Shown here piece after piece: positions 21,050 through 32,130 of a stretch of 64,000 nt of DNA (position 1 is its first letter; the number at the start of each line of letters is the position of its first letter). Both the position numbers and the translations under genes were made by a program. The stretch comes from Tomocerus qinae (lineage: Eukaryota; Arthropoda; Collembola; Entomobryomorpha; Tomoceridae), in the NCBI GenBank assembly GCA_020055645.1, contig CM034546.1, positions 46,500,001-46,564,000 of the forward strand. Direction: 5' to 3'. The notes below the pieces were generated by a model. The model saw only the letters and a list, made by a program, of their open reading frames with translations, was not told where the DNA came from and ran no database searches.

Positions 21050-21777
21050 TCTATGAAAGTTAGCAAAAAAGAAAATTAGCTTCACAATTTAGAAATGGTC
21101 ATTTCCCGCCGTGGCACGTGGCTGGATATCTACATTTGATATTCAACATCGGCAATGTACAAGCACTTCTTCAAGTTGTTAGGTTAGGAATCCAGAATTC
21201 AATATATTTTAAGCGTAAAATATTGATATGAAATATTTATGTTTGGGGGCCGATTTACTTTTTTGTTATATTCAGTCAGATGATGATGATAGCATTTGTA
21301 TAGTGCTACTAGCCTCGGCTTCGATGGTCGATGATACGGTTGAGGCAAAGAAGATTTAATTTTTGGCGGTTTGTCGCTTCGCTTACTCTAAGAATTATCT
21401 TATTTTACAGTGACATATCGTCCTTTAAGGAACGAAAAAGCCAATATCCATTTTTCGTTTGGTGCACGAATAAGCCTATATCTATTTTCGCTTGTTGCAC
21501 GAAATGGCCTAACTCCACTAACAATAGTATGGATATATAAGCTTTTTCCGCCACCAAACAAAAAATGGATATTGTCTTTGCGGTTGCGGCAGTGATAGTG
21601 AGGACGTGGTGAGGATGATCGGTAATAATCGATGAAATTCCCGCCCATTACAACTTCAACTCGATTTATGTATTTAAATACCTGTACCTAGTAAGATAGA
21701 TGGCATTTGTGGGCATCGTTTTTAGGCCAATTCTTCACGTCCACAACACAAAACCGCAACACATTACAACATTAAGG

Positions 21778-22108
21778 ATCCCATTATTTCATGTGCGGGA
21801 AAATTTGAAAATTGGACCATTTACATGTAAATAAAGCCTTCCAAAATGGGAAGGAAGTACTTCACTTTTTAGATGACAATATTAAAAGCATTTTTTGTCT
21901 CTTTATTTTTTTCAATTAAGCAATTAGTTAAAAAGCCTTTGCGACTTGAAAATTTTCAGTATTTTACATGTAAATAGTCGAAATTTTCAGTATTTTACAT
22001 GTAAATAGCCAAAATTTTCAGTATTTTACATGTAAATAGCCAAAATTTCAGTATTTTACATGTAAATAGCCAAATTTTTAAATTTTCCCTCACATGAAAC
22101 AATGGGAT
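21778..22108. mobile_element. 331-bp TIR element containing 31-bp tandem repeats
   Basis: Ends are inverted: ATCCCATTATTTCATGTGCG at the left, its near-complement at the right, extending through GGGAAAATTT. Inside are four ~31-bp direct copies of TTTTCAGTATTTTACATGTA + AATAGCCAAAA (21950-22075). The TTTACATGTAAATA motif also occurs singly at 21820. Confidence 0.7.
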
Positions 22109-22499
22109 ACTTAAAATCACAACAGGACAGGGAACAGGACATAATAAATTTGCATTCATGCAATATGTAAGCAATGATGGGCGCAGAGACTCTTCTTTTC
22201 TAAGGGCAATATGCATAACTTAGATTATATAACTGGTACACTGTAGACCTAGATAAGACATACGGTCACATGATTGAACTTTTGTTTACAGTTGGAATTT
22301 GGGTAAACTGAGGCAAATACAAAAAATGCCGCTTGCCTAACACAATATGACAATCTCAATATTCTCAATGTTGTCAAACAAATCAATTGAGCTTTTAAAT
22401 TGTCCCGCCTTTTACCCAATTCACTCTTAAGTCTGTCCTTCGCAGGTCATAAAAATGCAATACATTAAATGAATGGAGATGTCATATCTATCCAAATCT

Positions 22500-22687
22500 A
22501 TGATGCATAATGACAGGTTAGAGTAACGTAACCCTATACCCCGAGTCCAAAATGTGACCCCAGTGGACGAACATGGTAAGTTGCCAATAGTTACAGTGCT
22601 TTTTCAATGCAGGAAAATTTGTGTTACTCAAAAAATGTTACTCCGGGTTAGTAGTACCCTCTGACTCGCCATTATGCGTACTGCCAT
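22500..22687. mobile_element. GGCAGTATGCATAATG-type MITE, copy 1
   Basis: Shares TAACGTAACCCTATACCCCG, GTCCAAAATGTGACCCC.GTG and the end CGCCATTATGC.TACTGCC with the nested copy at 38350-38576. Its left terminus is less well preserved (ATGATGCATAATGAC). Confidence 0.7.
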
Positions 22688-23706
22688 AAGGTGACTACTA
22701 CTTCAATACCCTTCCCAAACTCATCTCTTTCAAATAGGGAAGAATCTGAAAATGACTTTATTTCATCAGTTGGTATTGGGAAGAGACTTGATTTAAGGAC
22801 TACTTCCCTCTTAACCCTTAACACAGCTTCGCAACGGGCCGTTCACATAGTTGGTCAATCTATGAACGAAGCCGCTGCAACGCAAGGTTAGCGTATTTAG
22901 GATGTAATGCGGGATTAACCAGGAATGAGAATTTGGTGGTTTGGGGCAAGGAGATATGAGATAATATGAGCTGATGATTGTTACTTATGAATGAACCCTC
23001 AACTTTCTCGGCAATGCATTATGAGTAGGGAAATCTCCCTGCGATGAGATAAGCGTTTTGGATAAGCGTACTGAAGCGTGTAGTAGCTTATTCGAAAGAC
23101 CGCAAAAAGTACTAGGGCACTTGACAGCCCTTTTTCCCGATTTAAAATTAGAAATAGGAAAAAAGACACCATATTTCGCAGCTCAATGTAAATTCGTACT
23201 CAATTTTTTTATTTTCAAAAAAAGATTAAAAATACTTAAAATTTTTTTTTCAAAATTCCGGCCTTCAGGTGCCCTAGGCAAAAACTGGAACTTTCAGAAT
23301 ATAACTGTTTCAAAGCTATAAGTTGACCCTGTGACCTGTTCTCATCGCAGGCAAAAGGGGGAAGCCACCCTTAAGTCACCTTATCCGCTCAGCCAGTCAA
23401 CACATTTGATTCAACTTGCTGGCAGCGTCTTAGTGGCTTCAACAAAAACAATCTTCTATGTATGTATGTATTTATTAAATGGACATAGGACCCGCCAGCC
23501 CAAAACATGTTACAAGGATAGTTTACAGTTCATGGGTATAGTATAGAGTTTATATTAGGTCAGGAGATAGATTGGCAATGACTTAAAATATTATTGGTGC
23601 TTATTTAGTCACAAATACTTAGCTGCTATTTAAATCTAGGTTAATCATTATTATTGTTATTGGTGCTTTTTTAGTCACAAATACTTTGCTGCTATTTAAA
23701 TCTAGG

Positions 23707-26700
23707 TTAATCATTATTATTATTAATATTAGACACGGATTTTATAAACTTATATAAGTTGTAGTACAGTTCATTGTTTTCATATTTAAATAGCGTTATA
23801 ATGAAATTGTCCTCGGAAATTGTGTTTGGTAGGTGGGGGAGAAATTTGGATCGGCAAGGTAGGAGATTTGGACACTGTACTATTATATGATATAGGTCGT
23901 ACTTTGGTAAGTGGCAGTGTGGGCATATTTTGGTATCATTTGCGTATACATAGTTAGGATCACAGTTTGATCTTATTTTTGCAATTATAGATATAACATG
24001 TATTGGTAGTTGAGCATCAAGGTACTTACTCCTATTCTTAGATAAGGTGTTAGATTCGGTGTCAATGGGGAGCATGTGGAAAAAGTGTGGTATTGAGGAT
24101 GAGTTTTGTGCTCGGATTATATCTAGATTTCTTAGGTATATCTTAAATTTATCTAGGATACATGGTATTTGACTACGTAGGCTATTTTTATCATTAATCG
24201 TTAAAATATACTCTGCGTTGACTAGTTTGAGTAGGTTAATACCTTGTGAGAACCAGTTGTATCTATCGTCATTTTCTACTAGCGTACTCTGTGCATTGAA
24301 ACATACCCTTACTAGACTAGTTGTAGGTTTATTTAGTACTCTGCATAAGAAAGTAAGATAACTTTTTACCACAAAATACATTGTATGTATTGTACCAGTT
24401 TCGAGTCTTATAAAGTAGTTAGGGGTGGATCTAGGTAGTCTTAGACATCTCTTTAGGAAAAGTGTTTGAACTTTTTCAATGGAATCGGAATGTGACAAGG
24501 CCCAGATTGGGGAGGCATAGAGAGTAGTCGATCTTATAATTGAAATAAATAGTTGGTTGTAGGAGTCATGATTGTATGTTTTTCCTTTGTGCATAATTGG
24601 TAGTGTGGCGTTTACTGCTTTGTATCCTTTTTGAATTGCTGCATTTGCATTTAGGTTAAATATCCCTGAGGAGCTAAATGTTACTCCGAGATAGATGTAG
24701 CTTTTTACTATCTCTATTTGATCTTTGTTCCAGTAGAATTTTTCAAGGTTTGAGAGCCTTCCATGTTTTCTGAAAACTATGATTTTGGTTTTTGATAGGT
24801 TGATTTTCATTCCATTTTCCAACAGGTATTTTTCTAGTACATTTATTTTTCGTTGTAGATTGTGTCTAGATTTGGCAGTCAGAACTTTGTCATCAGCGAA
24901 GAGTAGGATGTGTATTATTTTTGTCAGTAGTGGTAGATCTTGCTTTATTGTAATTCCTGGAATTCCGCTATCTTCTAAAGTTTTGACGATGTCATTTAAG
25001 TAGATTGTGAATAGATGACTTGAGAGCGTTTCTCCTTGAAGCACGGATACATCGATTGGGAACTTGTTAGTGTGGCCATCCAATACTCTAACACTGGAGT
25101 AGAAGTTTTCATAGATGTATTTGGTTATAGAGATGAATTTGTTTGATAGGCCAAAATGGTTTAGCTTGCTCCATAGCCTGGTATGTGGGATTAGGTCAAA
25201 TGCAGAAGAGAGGTCAATGAAACAGACGTATAGCTTTCCTTTTGGTTTACTGAGTTGTGTTTGTATCATTGTGTTAAGTGTGAAAATATGATCTTCGCAC
25301 CCGGAGCCTTTGCGGTATGCAGCTTGGTAATCGCTGTATTTTTGGTTTCTTGTTTGCCATGTTTTTAGTCTTTCTGCTAGGAGAGTTGTGAAGAGTTTGA
25401 GGACAGTAAGTAGTAGTGATATAGGTCTGTAGTTTTTTTCTTCATCTTTTGGGCCTTTTTTGAACAGGGGGACAATTTCTCCTTGGCACCAGCTGTTTGG
25501 GACTTTATTTTGTTGTAGACAGTTTTGGAAGAGTGTTGTTACATGTTCAATTAAAACTGGCGATGCTGAGGACCAGATTTCATTGGGGATTAAATCAAGG
25601 CCGGGGGCTTTATTGTTTTTGAGTTTTTTCATACATAGTTTGAGTTCGTAGGCGTTGATGTCGCGGTCGAGAATTTCGTCGTTTTGGTTATTGAAAAGTA
25701 GGTGGTAGATTTTGTGATTTTCTTTTTGCTGGTATATTGTAGAGAAATGGATGTACCATCTTTCTTTGCTAATTGTATTGACGTGGGATTCTTTGTACTG
25801 TATCATCTTAACGGCTTCCCAGAAAGATTGTCCATTTTTGTGGTTAAAGAGTTTGTTTTCAATTGATTTCTGGTGGTCATCAAATTTTTTTGTACACACA
25901 TCTTTGTAGTTTTGTTGAAGCATTACATAATTTGCAATTTTTACTTCTCTTATAGTTGGGTCGTTTGTATTGCGGAGTTGACGGAGGCCTTTTTTCAGTT
26001 TTCTTTTAGCTTCGTTGCATTCTGTATCCATCCATGGCAATTGTTCATTTGGTATTTTTATTATTTTATTTGGTTTGTAAGCTCCAATAGCTTTACAGGC
26101 TGCTACTATTGCGTTGCTTAAGAATTCATAGTTTTCATTTATATTGAAAGGGATGTTGGGGGTGGGTAAATCACATTCCGATTGTAGTTTGTCAATGGGT
26201 TGTAGTAGAAGTTCGTTGAGTTTTTCTCGAAACTGGTTTACATTGCTTTTTGTGATTGTGATACGTTCTCTGATAGTTTTGGTTCCCTTGTTACTAGGTA
26301 TATTCTCTGTTACTTCAACGAATATTCCTATGGCAAAATGATCTGACTGTACAGTATTAAAAACAGTAAAATTGTTAATATCAATAAATGTATTTTGACT
26401 GTATAATGCGTAATCTACTATGCTCCCTCCTTTCTTATTTCTGTGTACAAAAGTTAAATTACCTTCCTGATCACGATTAAAGTTACCGTTGCATATGCTT
26501 AGTCCTAGGGTGGAGATTTTTTCGATCAATTTCATTCCTTTAGGATTTGTAATTAGATCTTTACTTTGCCGATGGGTATCTGTCAGATCAAAATTTCCTG
26601 TCCGAGCGTTGAGGTCACCCATGATAATGACTTTTTCGTTACTAGTAATATGCTGTTCGACCATGCTAAAAAACTTATCAAATTTAAAATTATAGTTTCC

Positions 26701-27081
26701 GTCAGGAGATATATATGTAAATATTATAGTTATCCAATCATTTTTGCATTTAAGTTTAAAAATCATAAAATCGTTACATGATTCAAGAAGGACAAAATTA
26801 TTAGAGATTTCGTGTTTACAGCCGACAATGAATCCTCCTGAGTATCTTCCTTTTCTTTGCAGTCTCGTACCAAACTGTTCAAATATTTTGTATTTATTTT
26901 CTATTATTTTTCTTTTAAACGGCACATGATGAAACGATTCACTAAGGCAGAAAACTGCGGCGTCAGTTGATAAAAGTTCACTAAAAAAGTCAAATTTTTT
27001 TCCTTTGATTCCGTTTATGTTCCAGTAGGTCAGGCAAAAATTGTTTTTGGATTTTTGAAGTGTAGTTGGGCGGCGGGCAGT
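23707..27081 (-). CDS. LINE ORF2: AP-endonuclease plus reverse transcriptase
   Basis: The open frame reaches past its first plausible start: the codons before residue MPFKRK (a GTG in DNA) encode YWNINGIKGKKFDFF and FCLSES, the N-terminal strand of the APE nuclease, so the true protein starts further upstream, near the end of ORF1. No ATG is present in that part. APE motifs continue with GDLNARTG and SDHFAIGI. RT motifs: EKNYRPISLL, FIDLSSAFDLIPH, VLQGETLSSHLF, the LFADDKVL catalytic pair and KTKIIVF. The C-terminus holds a CPHC...H...C zinc-knuckle-like box. Enzyme for target-primed reverse transcription. The lack of an ATG and the overlap with ORF1 in a +1 frame suggest translational coupling or frameshifting, though a lost start is also possible. 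Confidence 0.85.
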   Translation of the reverse strand, partial: TARRPTTLQKSKNNFCLTYWNINGIKGKKFDFFSELLSTDAAVFCLSESFHHVPFKRKIIENKYKIFEQFGTRLQRKGRYSGGFIVGCKHEISNNFVLLESCNDFMIFKLKCKNDWITIIFTYISPDGNYNFKFDKFFSMVEQHITSNEKVIIMGDLNARTGNFDLTDTHRQSKDLITNPKGMKLIEKISTLGLSICNGNFNRDQEGNLTFVHRNKKGGSIVDYALYSQNTFIDINNFTVFNTVQSDHFAIGIFVEVTENIPSNKGTKTIRERITITKSNVNQFREKLNELLLQPIDKLQSECDLPTPNIPFNINENYEFLSNAIVAACKAIGAYKPNKIIKIPNEQLPWMDTECNEAKRKLKKGLRQLRNTNDPTIREVKIANYVMLQQNYKDVCTKKFDDHQKSIENKLFNHKNGQSFWEAVKMIQYKESHVNTISKERWYIHFSTIYQQKENHKIYHLLFNNQNDEILDRDINAYELKLCMKKLKNNKAPGLDLIPNEIWSSASPVLIEHVTTLFQNCLQQNKVPNSWCQGEIVPLFKKGPKDEEKNYRPISLLLTVLKLFTTLLAERLKTWQTRNQKYSDYQAAYRKGSGCEDHIFTLNTMIQTQLSKPKGKLYVCFIDLSSAFDLIPHTRLWSKLNHFGLSNKFISITKYIYENFYSSVRVLDGHTNKFPIDVSVLQGETLSSHLFTIYLNDIVKTLEDSGIPGITIKQDLPLLTKIIHILLFADDKVLTAKSRHNLQRKINVLEKYLLENGMKINLSKTKIIVFRKHGRLSNLEKFYWNKDQIEIVKSYIYLGVTFSSSGIFNLNANAAIQKGYKAVNATLPIMHKGKTYNHDSYNQLFISIIRSTTLYASPIWALSHSDSIEKVQTLFLKRCLRLPRSTPNYFIRLETGTIHTMYFVVKSYLTFLCRVLNKPTTSLVRVCFNAQSTLVENDDRYNWFSQGINLLKLVNAEYILTINDKNSLRSQIPCILDKFKIYLRNLDIIRAQNSSSIPHFFHMLPIDTESNTLSKNRSKYLDAQLPIHVISIIAKIRSNCDPNYVYANDTKICPHCHLPKYDLYHIIVQCPNLLPCRSKFLPHLPNTISEDNFIITLFKYENNELYYNLYKFIKSVSNINNNND

Positions 27082-27084
27082 GTC

Positions 27085-27915
27085 CTATAGTGTTTCCATT
27101 TGTAGTGTATTTGTAGGTAATGCAGCTGTAGTTGGTTTTGTAGTCGCGGTCTGGTGATCTAATAGTTGTCCGTTTTTGACGTATAGAAATTCCCCTTCTA
27201 TGTTAATTCTTCCGTTTTTGTATTCTATTTTGCATTGCTTGTCATGTTTCACCTCGTTGTACTTTTTCCTTAGTATACTGTTGTTGATTCTGATGGTTAG
27301 AGGTAGGTCTTGGTTTATGAACACTTTATTTGTCATTGGGTCTTTTAGTAGTTTTTTGCGGTTGGCAAGTATCATTTCCTTGTCGTTGGTAGTTTGGCAC
27401 CGAAAAAGCACTGGTCGTGGATTCCCGTGGTTAGTTTTTGTTGGAAGACGGTGGACACTATCAGCATCAACTTGGATTCCCATGACGGTAAATATTTTGT
27501 TTAATTTTGTGTCAAGTTCAGCTGAGGTTTCGTTGATTTTATCTGGTAAACCAGTGATCACTATGTTTTTACGTTTAATTTCAGTTTCTAATTTTAAATT
27601 AGTGGATTCCAGCCAGTCAACCCTTTTTTGTAGTGAGTTGACATTATCTTTAAGCTCTTTTCGTTCTGTTTGTATTGTGCTCATGTCAGTAAGTAGAAGG
27701 GATATTTTTTTGTCGTTTTGTTGCGGTTGTGTGTCAGCTGTTTTTGCATTCCAAGGGAAGTTCATGAAGTCTGTTAGTTTGGTTTGTGTACTGTTTTTTA
27801 GAGGAGATCTTTGGGTCATTTTTACGATTTTGAGTGGACTTTCTAGATTGTCACTGGCTCCGGAGCACAGATAGGTTGTGTTGGGCAGTTGCGTTACTGA
27901 TTTTCGTTTGCTCAT
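27085..27915 (-). CDS. LINE ORF1: coiled-coil RNA-binding protein (276 aa)
   Basis: Starts at the ATG of MSKRKSVTQL. A heptad-rich segment near residues 70-115 (DMSTIQTERKELKDNVNSLQ…) predicts a coiled coil for oligomerisation. Next comes KNIVITGLPDKINETSAEL…, the first strand and helix of the RRM-like domain found in L1-type ORF1 proteins, with HRLPTK…RPVLFRC and the ILANRKKLL helix. The basic, glutamine/threonine-rich tail ends …QMETL. It would coat element RNA as a chaperone. Its TAG overlaps the open frame of ORF2. Confidence 0.8.
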   Translation of the reverse strand: MSKRKSVTQLPNTTYLCSGASDNLESPLKIVKMTQRSPLKNSTQTKLTDFMNFPWNAKTADTQPQQNDKKISLLLTDMSTIQTERKELKDNVNSLQKRVDWLESTNLKLETEIKRKNIVITGLPDKINETSAELDTKLNKIFTVMGIQVDADSVHRLPTKTNHGNPRPVLFRCQTTNDKEMILANRKKLLKDPMTNKVFINQDLPLTIRINNSILRKKYNEVKHDKQCKIEYKNGRINIEGEFLYVKNGQLLDHQTATTKPTTAALPTNTLQMETL

Positions 27916-28159
27916 CAGTGAATTTTAGCGTAAAATTGAACAAAATTTTAGGAGCAAAAATATGTGTTAGTCTTAGGTTTGAGAGCTTGGCGGGAAATCA
28001 CAATCTTCTATACCTCACAAACTTTCCATTGTTAATCTATGGCACAAGACGGAGATTCTTTCGTGATTATTTTGACAACTCATCAATCCTGAGTAAGTTA
28101 CTAACAATTCATAGTGAAAAAAGGTGGAAGAGAAACTAGGTAGAAGCTTAGATTTCACA

Positions 28160-30543
28160 CATTTCACAGTACACGATACATGTGCAATATTTTCAGAAAG
28201 ATGAGTCTATTCTATATATACATACTGAAGAAGAGAAGCTTCTTTAATATAATGAATGAGGACTCTTGACTAGTGCTCAGTATTTTAAGTATCGATTCGT
28301 ATTGACAGATGGGAAAGATGATAGGAGAAAGTTTTGAATGAATAGTGCAGCACCCGTGTGCTTTTTGCAAAAACACCTGTTTAAAGAGAACTATTGGGGA
28401 AAACATTTAAAATACAAGCACAAGGCAGAAGATGTTCGAAGAATTTTATTCGTATTCTTCTGAGTCTCGTTAATAAAAATTCGAATTGGCAAAGCTAACA
28501 GAGATGCGAAGCTTTGACTGCATTGTACAGCAGAACCCATGTATTATTTTCAGCGAGAGCACATGTTTCAAGAAACAAACAACTTTAACAAAGTGAATAA
28601 GAAGAGATAACACGTGCGTTCATGATTCCTGAATATCCCTAACTATCTTTAGTAGCAGTAATAACAAGTGACAGGTGAGGGAAGCGAAACGGAAACTTTA
28701 ACTTCATCTATAGTACAGCATCCGAGCAATATTTTTAGAAAGATGAGAGCACCTGTCTAAGAAGACAAACATCTTCAGCATAGAAAATGTGGGCTATTGA
28801 TAGCATTACACAGAGCAGGTGGGGGTTGAGAACACGTGCGGAGATTCGGTGCTATTCCTGAGTACCGTAAAAATAACAATTCGAATTGACAGATAACAGA
28901 AGTTATAAAGAAGCTTGGCTATATAGTACAACACCCATGCTTTATTTTCAGCGAAAGCACAGGGGACTCTAGAGGACAGCATAGCATTACACCGGCGAGC
29001 ACAAGGCAAGACACGAGCACTAAGAGAGAACACGTGCGGAGACTCTTTCTTGATTCCTGACTATTCTTATATATCTTAACAATTCGTAGACAGGTGAGAG
29101 AAGCGAAGCGGAAACTTTACTGTATGAATAGTACAACACCCGTGCAATATTTTCAGAAAGATGCGGAGCACCTGGTTTAAGGGGACAAACTTTTTCAGTT
29201 CAGCATAGTGAATGAGGACAGAGCAGGTGGGGACTGAGAAGTCGTGCGGAGAGTCATTCACGATTTCTCTCAGTATTGTCAGTAATAAATGGTGGTGGCA
29301 GATGAGCTGGGAGGAAGTTTTGATCACAGTACAGAATCCTGGTACCATATTCCGAAGATGAGTCCATAAGCTACTAAAGGAGACATATATCTTTAGCGGC
29401 AAGTGAATGAGGGCTTTTGAGGATAGATTGCATGACACAGAGTAGGTGGGCATTGAGAACACGTGCGGAGATTCGAATTGTTATTGTTATTTACGGTACT
29501 CACGAATATACTATAGACAGGCATCATAGAAGGTAGGAGGACTTTTTTAATACATCACCCGTGAATTATTTTAAGCGAGAGCACATAATATGTTATTGAG
29601 TATATATTGCTGAGTACCGTAAATAACAATTCGAATTTGCAGGTAACAGAGAAGTTAGGAGGAAACTTGGCTATATAGTACAGCACCCGGGCATTATTTC
29701 CAGCAAGAGCACATGTATGTGTAAAGGAACGAACATTCAACAAAGTGACTGAGCACTCCTAAGGATAGCATTACACCGACGAGCACAAGAGCATTAATAG
29801 AGAACACGCACGGCGTACGGAGACTCATCCGTGATTCCTGACTTGACTATCTTATATATACCTTAACAGTCCGTAGAGATAAAGTGGAGTAAAGCGAAGC
29901 GGAAACTTTACTGTATGAGTAGTACAGCACCCGTGCAGTATATTCAGAAAGATGCGGAGCACCTGGTTGAAGGGAACAAATTTCTTCAGCTCAGCATAGT
30001 AAATGAGGGCAGAGCAGGTGGGGACTGAGAAGTCGAAGAGACTTTCACGATTTCTCTCAGTTTTGTCAGAGATTCAGGAAGCTATGAGGAAGCTAGAATG
30101 TATAGTACAGCATACGTGCATTATTTTCAGTCAGAGCACATGGGGAAGGAAACAAACATTCGACCAAGTGAATGACTCCTGAGGACAGTATTACACCGGT
30201 GAGCACAAGAGAACACGTGAGGAGACTCATTCGTGATTCCTAACCTGACTATCTTATATGTATATACCTTAGCAATCCTAAGAGACAAAGGTGTGAGACG
30301 CGAAGCGGAAACTTTACTGTATGAGTAGTACAGCACCCGTGTAATATTTTGAGAAAGATGCGGAGCACCTGGTTTAAGGGGGCAAACTTCTTCAGCTCAG
30401 CATAGTAAATGAGGGCAGAGCAGGTGGGGACTGAGAAGTCGTGCGGAGAGTCTTTCACGATTGCTCTCAGAATCGCCAGTAATAAATGTTGGCGGCAGAT
30501 GAGCTGAAAGGAAGTTTTGTCCTCAGTACAGCATCCTGACATC
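28160..30543 (+). repeat. Higher-order satellite array, part 1
   Basis: Built from three related monomers of ~190-230 bp that follow each other: A (…TATTTTCAGCGAGAGCACATG…), B (…ATATTTTCAGAAAGATGCGG + AGCACCTGGTTTAAG…) and C (…GGTACCATATTCCGAAGATG + AGTCCATAAG…). All share AGTACAGCACCCGTG-like, GTGAATGAGG-like and GTGCGGAGA-TTC-like segments. In the inverted array at 49.6 kb the same A-B-C set recurs about every 655-690 bp. Order here is disturbed by deletions. Short ORFs inside are chance. Confidence 0.85.
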
Positions 30544-31745
30544 CAGACATGGCACTTGAAATATTTCTCGGAAATAAATAGGCGAAATGTTTGAAATATT
30601 TCGCCAAACATTTCACTCTCAACTTTCTTGAAAAATGAAATATTTGAAATAAATGAATTCAATAGGGTACATGTCATTTATTTAAATAAATTTCAATAAA
30701 TTCCGCGCTAAATAAATGAATTGCGTATGCGTGTACATATGCGCATTGTATTTATTTATTTCAAAAATTTCATTTATTTCAAAAATTTCATTTATTTCAA
30801 AAATTTCATTTATTTCAAAAATTTCATTTATTTCAAAAATTTCATTTATTTCAAAAATTTCATTTATTTCAAAAATTTCATTTATTTCAAAAATTTCATT
30901 TATTTCAAAAATTTCATTTATTTCAAAAATTTCATTTATTTCAAAAATTTCATTTATTTCAAAAATTTCATTTATTTCAAAAATTTCATTTATTTCAAAA
31001 ATTTCATTTATTTCAAAAATTTCATTTATTTCAAAAATTTCATTTATTTCAAAAATTTCATTTATTTCAAAAATTTCATTTATTTCAAAAATTTCATTTA
31101 TTTCAAAAATTTCATTTATTTCAAAAATTTCATTTATTTCAAAAATTTCATTTATTTCAAAAATTTCATTTATTTCAAAAATTTCATTTATTTCAAAAAT
31201 TTCATTTATTTCAAAAATTTCATTTATTTCAAAAATTTCATTTATTTCAAAAATTTCATTTATTTCAAAAATTTCATTTATTTCAAAAATTTCATTTATT
31301 TCAAAAATTTCATTTATTTCAAAAATTTCATTTATTTCAAAAATTTCATTTATTTCAAAAATTTCATTTATTTCAAAAATTTCATTTATTTCAAAAATTT
31401 CATTTATTTCAAAAATTTCATTTATTTCAAAAATTTCATTTATTTCAAAAATTTCATTTATTTCAAAAATTTCATTTATTTCAAAAATTTCATTTATTTC
31501 AAAAATTTCATTTATTTCAAAAATTTCATTTATTTCAAAAATTTCATTTATTTCAAAAATTTCATTTATTTCAAAAATTTCATTTATTTCAAAAATTTCA
31601 TTTATTTCAAAAATTTCATTTATTTCAAAAATTTCATTCATTTCAAAAATTTCATTTATTTCAAAAATTTCATTCATTTCATTTATTTCAAATAATACAT
31701 TTTTCAAGAAAAATTCCTTGAAATAAGAAATTAATGCCATGTCTG
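30544..31745. mobile_element. Small TIR element carrying an amplified 18-bp minisatellite
   Basis: Flanked by the 11-bp inverted ends CAGACATGGCA (30544-30554) and TGCCATGTCTG (31735-31745). It splits a satellite monomer of type C between its …CATCCTG and CTGGTACCATATTC parts, so it is an insertion. Outside the array the interior contains further GAAATATTTGAAATAAATG pieces, the probable seed of the repeat. No coding capacity. Confidence 0.7.
30763..31690. repeat. 18-bp minisatellite, ~51 copies
   Basis: Unit AAAAATTTCATTTATTTC repeated about 51 times, almost without change; only the last units show CATTCATTTC variants. Because 18 is a multiple of three and the unit lacks stops in several frames, long meaningless ORFs appear on both strands. 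Confidence 0.97.
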
Positions 31746-32130
31746 CTGGTACCATATTCCGAAGATGAGTCCATAAGACCAACTTAAGCGATAAGTTCAT
31801 ATGAGGATTTAGTCTATCAATCCTGTTTATTAATTTATGAATGAAGACTAATTAGGACTATCATCTGAGGCGAAATTTGGTTTTGCGGAACCCTTGGCAT
31901 CAGCCCTGGGCCTTAGATTTTCATTGTTTTTTAATGCCGTGTAGAATAAGTAGTAAGTAAAAAGTAACTACTCCATTGAGAAAAGTTCTTTCCTGTGTTC
32001 ATGTCATAATAGGAGAAGGCCATAAATAAAACCGCAGAGATAAACTACTTATAGTCATTAAACATTAAGATGCTAAAAAATTTTGTGTAACCTAATCTTT
32101 GGACAATTTTTCATATAAGTACAAGCAGTT
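31746..32130. repeat. Copy of the segment that precedes the GNAT duplications
   Basis: 31796-32110 matches 42139-42480 (ATCAATCCTGTT.ATTAATTTATG, GGACTAATTAGGACTA, CCCTGGGCC.TAGATT, AGTAACTACTCCATTGAG) and partly 33110-33310. It is a third, partial copy of the duplicated segment's left border. Confidence 0.65.

Larger units (their letters stand above)
21050..23590. other. Gene-free stretch with MITEs and short tandem repeats
   Basis: No gene recognised. Includes an inverted repeat with CAATATCCATTTTT-GTTTGGTG arms (21441-21463 and 21553-21576), a TIR element at 21778-22108, and a MITE at ~22500-22687. The rest is AT-rich DNA, with a presumed SLC30A9 5' region near 21.1-21.7 kb. Confidence 0.5.
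23590..27990 (-). mobile_element. Non-LTR retrotransposon (LINE) with both ORFs open
   Basis: Minus-strand element: ORF1 27915-27085, ORF2 27081-23707, 3' tail towards 23590. The 3' end carries a ~67-bp tandem duplication (23593-23659 and 23660-23725) covering the last ORF2 codons and stop. Neither ORF has a visible frameshift or internal stop, so the copy may be young. ORF architecture (coiled coil plus RRM-like ORF1; APE nuclease, RT and a Cys/His box in ORF2) is that of apurinic-endonuclease LINEs; I cannot assign a clade. Confidence 0.85.

Noticed and set aside
27176..27874. Plus-strand ORF of 232 aa
   Set aside because: Antisense shadow of LINE ORF1.
30682..31800. Long ORFs on both strands rich in NEIFEI or ISKISF repeats
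   Set aside because: They arise because the 18-bp minisatellite unit is a multiple of three and contains no stop in these frames; no start context or domain.
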